A stretch of DNA of 12,500 nucleotides, taken from positions 35,001-47,500 of the forward strand of contig MVGU01001441.1 in the NCBI GenBank assembly GCA_002005505.1, in the 5' to 3' direction. This stretch comes from Botryococcus braunii. Its lineage: Eukaryota; Chlorophyta; Trebouxiophyceae. Both the position numbers and the translations under genes were made by a program. The notes beneath the pieces were generated by a model that did no database searches, was not told the origin of the DNA, and saw only the letters and a program-made list of their open reading frames with translations. Each line of letters begins with the position of its first letter. Position 1 is the stretch's first letter. Below are positions 10,871 to 12,500 of the stretch, piece by piece.

Positions 10871-12194
10871 CTGCACAGTCACGGCCACACTTACTTGACA
10901 TGTACAACTTACTGCAATCTTTTCCTCGTAAGCGCCGCCTCGCTTTGTAAGCACATTGAACATTTAAGGTAAAAGTGGAACACATTAGTAATGTAAACAT
11001 CTGCATCTTTCATTCATCAAAAAATTCAAGGATCACAGGACAAAGCTCCAGAGATTGACCATTAGCTGTCTCTATCGATTTTGGGGTTCAACACTGAACA
11101 TGAGTCTTCAAGGATCCAACCAATTGAGCCATCGTACAAAGCATTCATAGAGAACAAAAGGCAGATGGTTCACTACAATCTATCCAGTGGACCGTGCATG
11201 TTATCATTTTCTGCAAAACCTTGGGAAATTAGACCTGACTACTCCAAGGGCGTGTCTATTAGGGTTCCTTGTCAGTTACGTCTGGCCCTCCTTCCAGACA
11301 GGGTACCAATGATAGGACACGAAGGAGCGAAGCTTCACCAGTTGAATATTTTGACCATGCAGTACATCATCGGAAGGAACAAAGAATATCAAGGGTGCAC
11401 TCTGACAAGTTCAAGTCCTGACAGATATGAGAAATACATCATCAAAGCTCGACTTGTTGCCACATATGTGCACATAGCTTTCCCATGCATATTTGATAAC
11501 ATTACGATGGGAGCCATGGTAGGCGTGTGAACTACAATAAATAAACGTGAGTCAGGTAATGTGTACATTTGCATCAGCCGTACAATTGTAGACAGTGCTG
11601 TACAGTTTGTCTCGTGACAAGAGACAGTTGTAGAGACACTTGTAGAGAACTGAGCCAGCATGCTTTTACAACTTACAATGCGAAACACTTAACAACAATT
11701 TGAACTCCATCCCCGTAACATTGCAGAGAAGGAATAAGTCGTGTACTTTGTGCTACATACACGCAACCATCTTTCTGAACCCTCTACAAAGAGGAGGCAA
11801 ACTGGTGGCCGACTCTTGCCGCCTAGCCCATGCTTGCGCAGGACGAAATCCTGAGCTTCCCTTGAGGAGTCCCAGAGAAGCCAGGGTAAACTCCCACCAA
11901 CGTGAAGACAATGTTGGCAATATATTAGGTCTTGGAACCCTACCTCCATGCTTTGAAACAGATACACTATTGTGCTGGAGAGGGCATGGGCCAATAATGA
12001 AAAACAGAAAGGAGCTAATCAACTTAAAATCGGGAGGTTGAGAAAAGGGAAGGAGGGGGGCGATGATGATGAGAGGGGCAGAATAGTATCAGCAGCAAGA
12101 AGAAGCAATGTACCTGAGACAATGCTCGAGAGAAGTCATCAACTACTGCCACGAGTTTTAAGACCCTGCTGTTCGTACACAAGAATCTTATTAC
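10871..12194. other. Region without a firm gene, probably intron or upstream sequence
   Basis: The minus strand has scattered exon-like hints. One is an excellent acceptor (GACTCACGTTTATTTATTGTAG, ending near 11535) with two open frames after it. Another is a frame in 11730-11850 containing REAQDFVLRKHGLGGKS. Neither could be joined in phase to its neighbours. The plus strand has a 149-codon frame (11081-11530) that starts only at a TTG, with AATAAATAAA shortly after its stop. None is strong enough to call. Confidence 0.4.
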
Positions 12195-12261
12195 CTGCAA
12201 ACCCAGCAGTCCCATAAGCGACTGTTGGACTAGCATACTGAAACCTCTGCAAACCTGACAT
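12139..12261 (-). CDS. Short ATG frame or candidate 5' exon
   Basis: From an ATG at 12259-12261 the frame reads 40 residues to a TGA (MSGLQRFQYASPTVAYGTAG at the start). A good donor, GCAG/GTAATA, lies after codon 22. Spliced there, the exon is 12195-12261 and leaves in phase 1. The composition is protein-like and unlike the low-complexity surroundings. It could be the first exon of the minus-strand gene, an internal exon entered at TTTGCAG (phase 0), or part of another gene. No phase 1 partner was found in 10980-12190. The function is not recognised. Confidence 0.35.
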   Translation of the reverse strand: MSGLQRFQYASPTVAYGTAGFAGNKILVYEQQGLKTRGSS

Positions 12262-12310
12262 CTCTAATGCTGAGCCTCAACATCATCAGGTCCATTGAAA
12301 ATCTATAGAC

Positions 12311-12500
12311 TTAAACATTGTTCTCCGAGTTCCCATCCGATGAACCGTTTACCAAGACATACATACACAGGCTCGAGAGCTCCCAGCCACAGTCATCCAC
12401 ACCACTTCCAAGGCAGCCCGGGGCTTGACGCCTACAAGGCAGGTGCTTCAAAGCATTGCGAACCTGCTCTGCCTTATGATACGAGTCAATGCACCAATAT
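12311..12500 (-). CDS. Possible partial exon at the window edge
   Basis: The minus-strand frame is open from the window border for 62 codons to a TAA at 12311-12313. It starts YWCIDSYHKAEQVRNALKHL, which resembles a helical protein segment. Phase 0 donors are possible at CAG/GTTCGC and at TTG/GTAAAC (exon end 12353). The end beyond the window is missing, so neither exon limits nor product can be stated. Confidence 0.25.
   Translation of the reverse strand, partial: YWCIDSYHKAEQVRNALKHLPCRRQAPGCLGSGVDDCGWELSSLCMYVLVNGSSDGNSENNV

Overview
The window looks like nuclear DNA of a eukaryote with split genes. No bacterial-style gene clusters, ribosome binding sites, tRNA, rRNA, CRISPR array or intact transposon are visible. 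Long purine microsatellites and many C/G homopolymers sit among non-coding sequence, and the longest open frames end at consensus splice sites. A large-genome green-lineage organism, for example a charophyte alga such as Chara, is a guess from this general style only. No protein here confirms it.

The main content is one multi-exon gene on the minus strand, read from about 10870 down to about 4008. I assembled it by hand from open frames, GT/AG sites and intron phase. In transcript order the exons are 10709-10870, 10221-10460, 9241-9472, 8521-8573, 7965-8090, 7740-7789, 7269-7522, 5866-6632, 4501-5134, 4305-4355 and 4008-4057. Every junction keeps phase, and the pieces add up to 2619 nt or 873 codons. 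The first parts are charged, helical and coiled-coil-like. The middle is a mixed helical region. The long eighth exon moves into a Ser/Pro/acidic linker, and the ninth is a strongly acidic Asp/Glu/Ser repeat region. I do not recognise the family. Neither a certain start codon nor a certain stop codon is identified, so the gene may extend in both directions.

Right edge (12139-12500, minus strand): a short frame starting at an ATG with a good donor, and another frame open at the window border, may be upstream exons of the same gene or parts of a neighbour.

Left part: 1-298 is a purine microsatellite (GGGA/GGA units, then GA dinucleotides). From 299 to about 4007 I see no exon I can support. 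Homopolymer C/G runs of nine or more bases lie in six of the inferred introns and in none of the inferred exons. The intron 9473-10220 also carries a duplicated C-run/A8/G-run block and a purine-pyrimidine alternating stretch.
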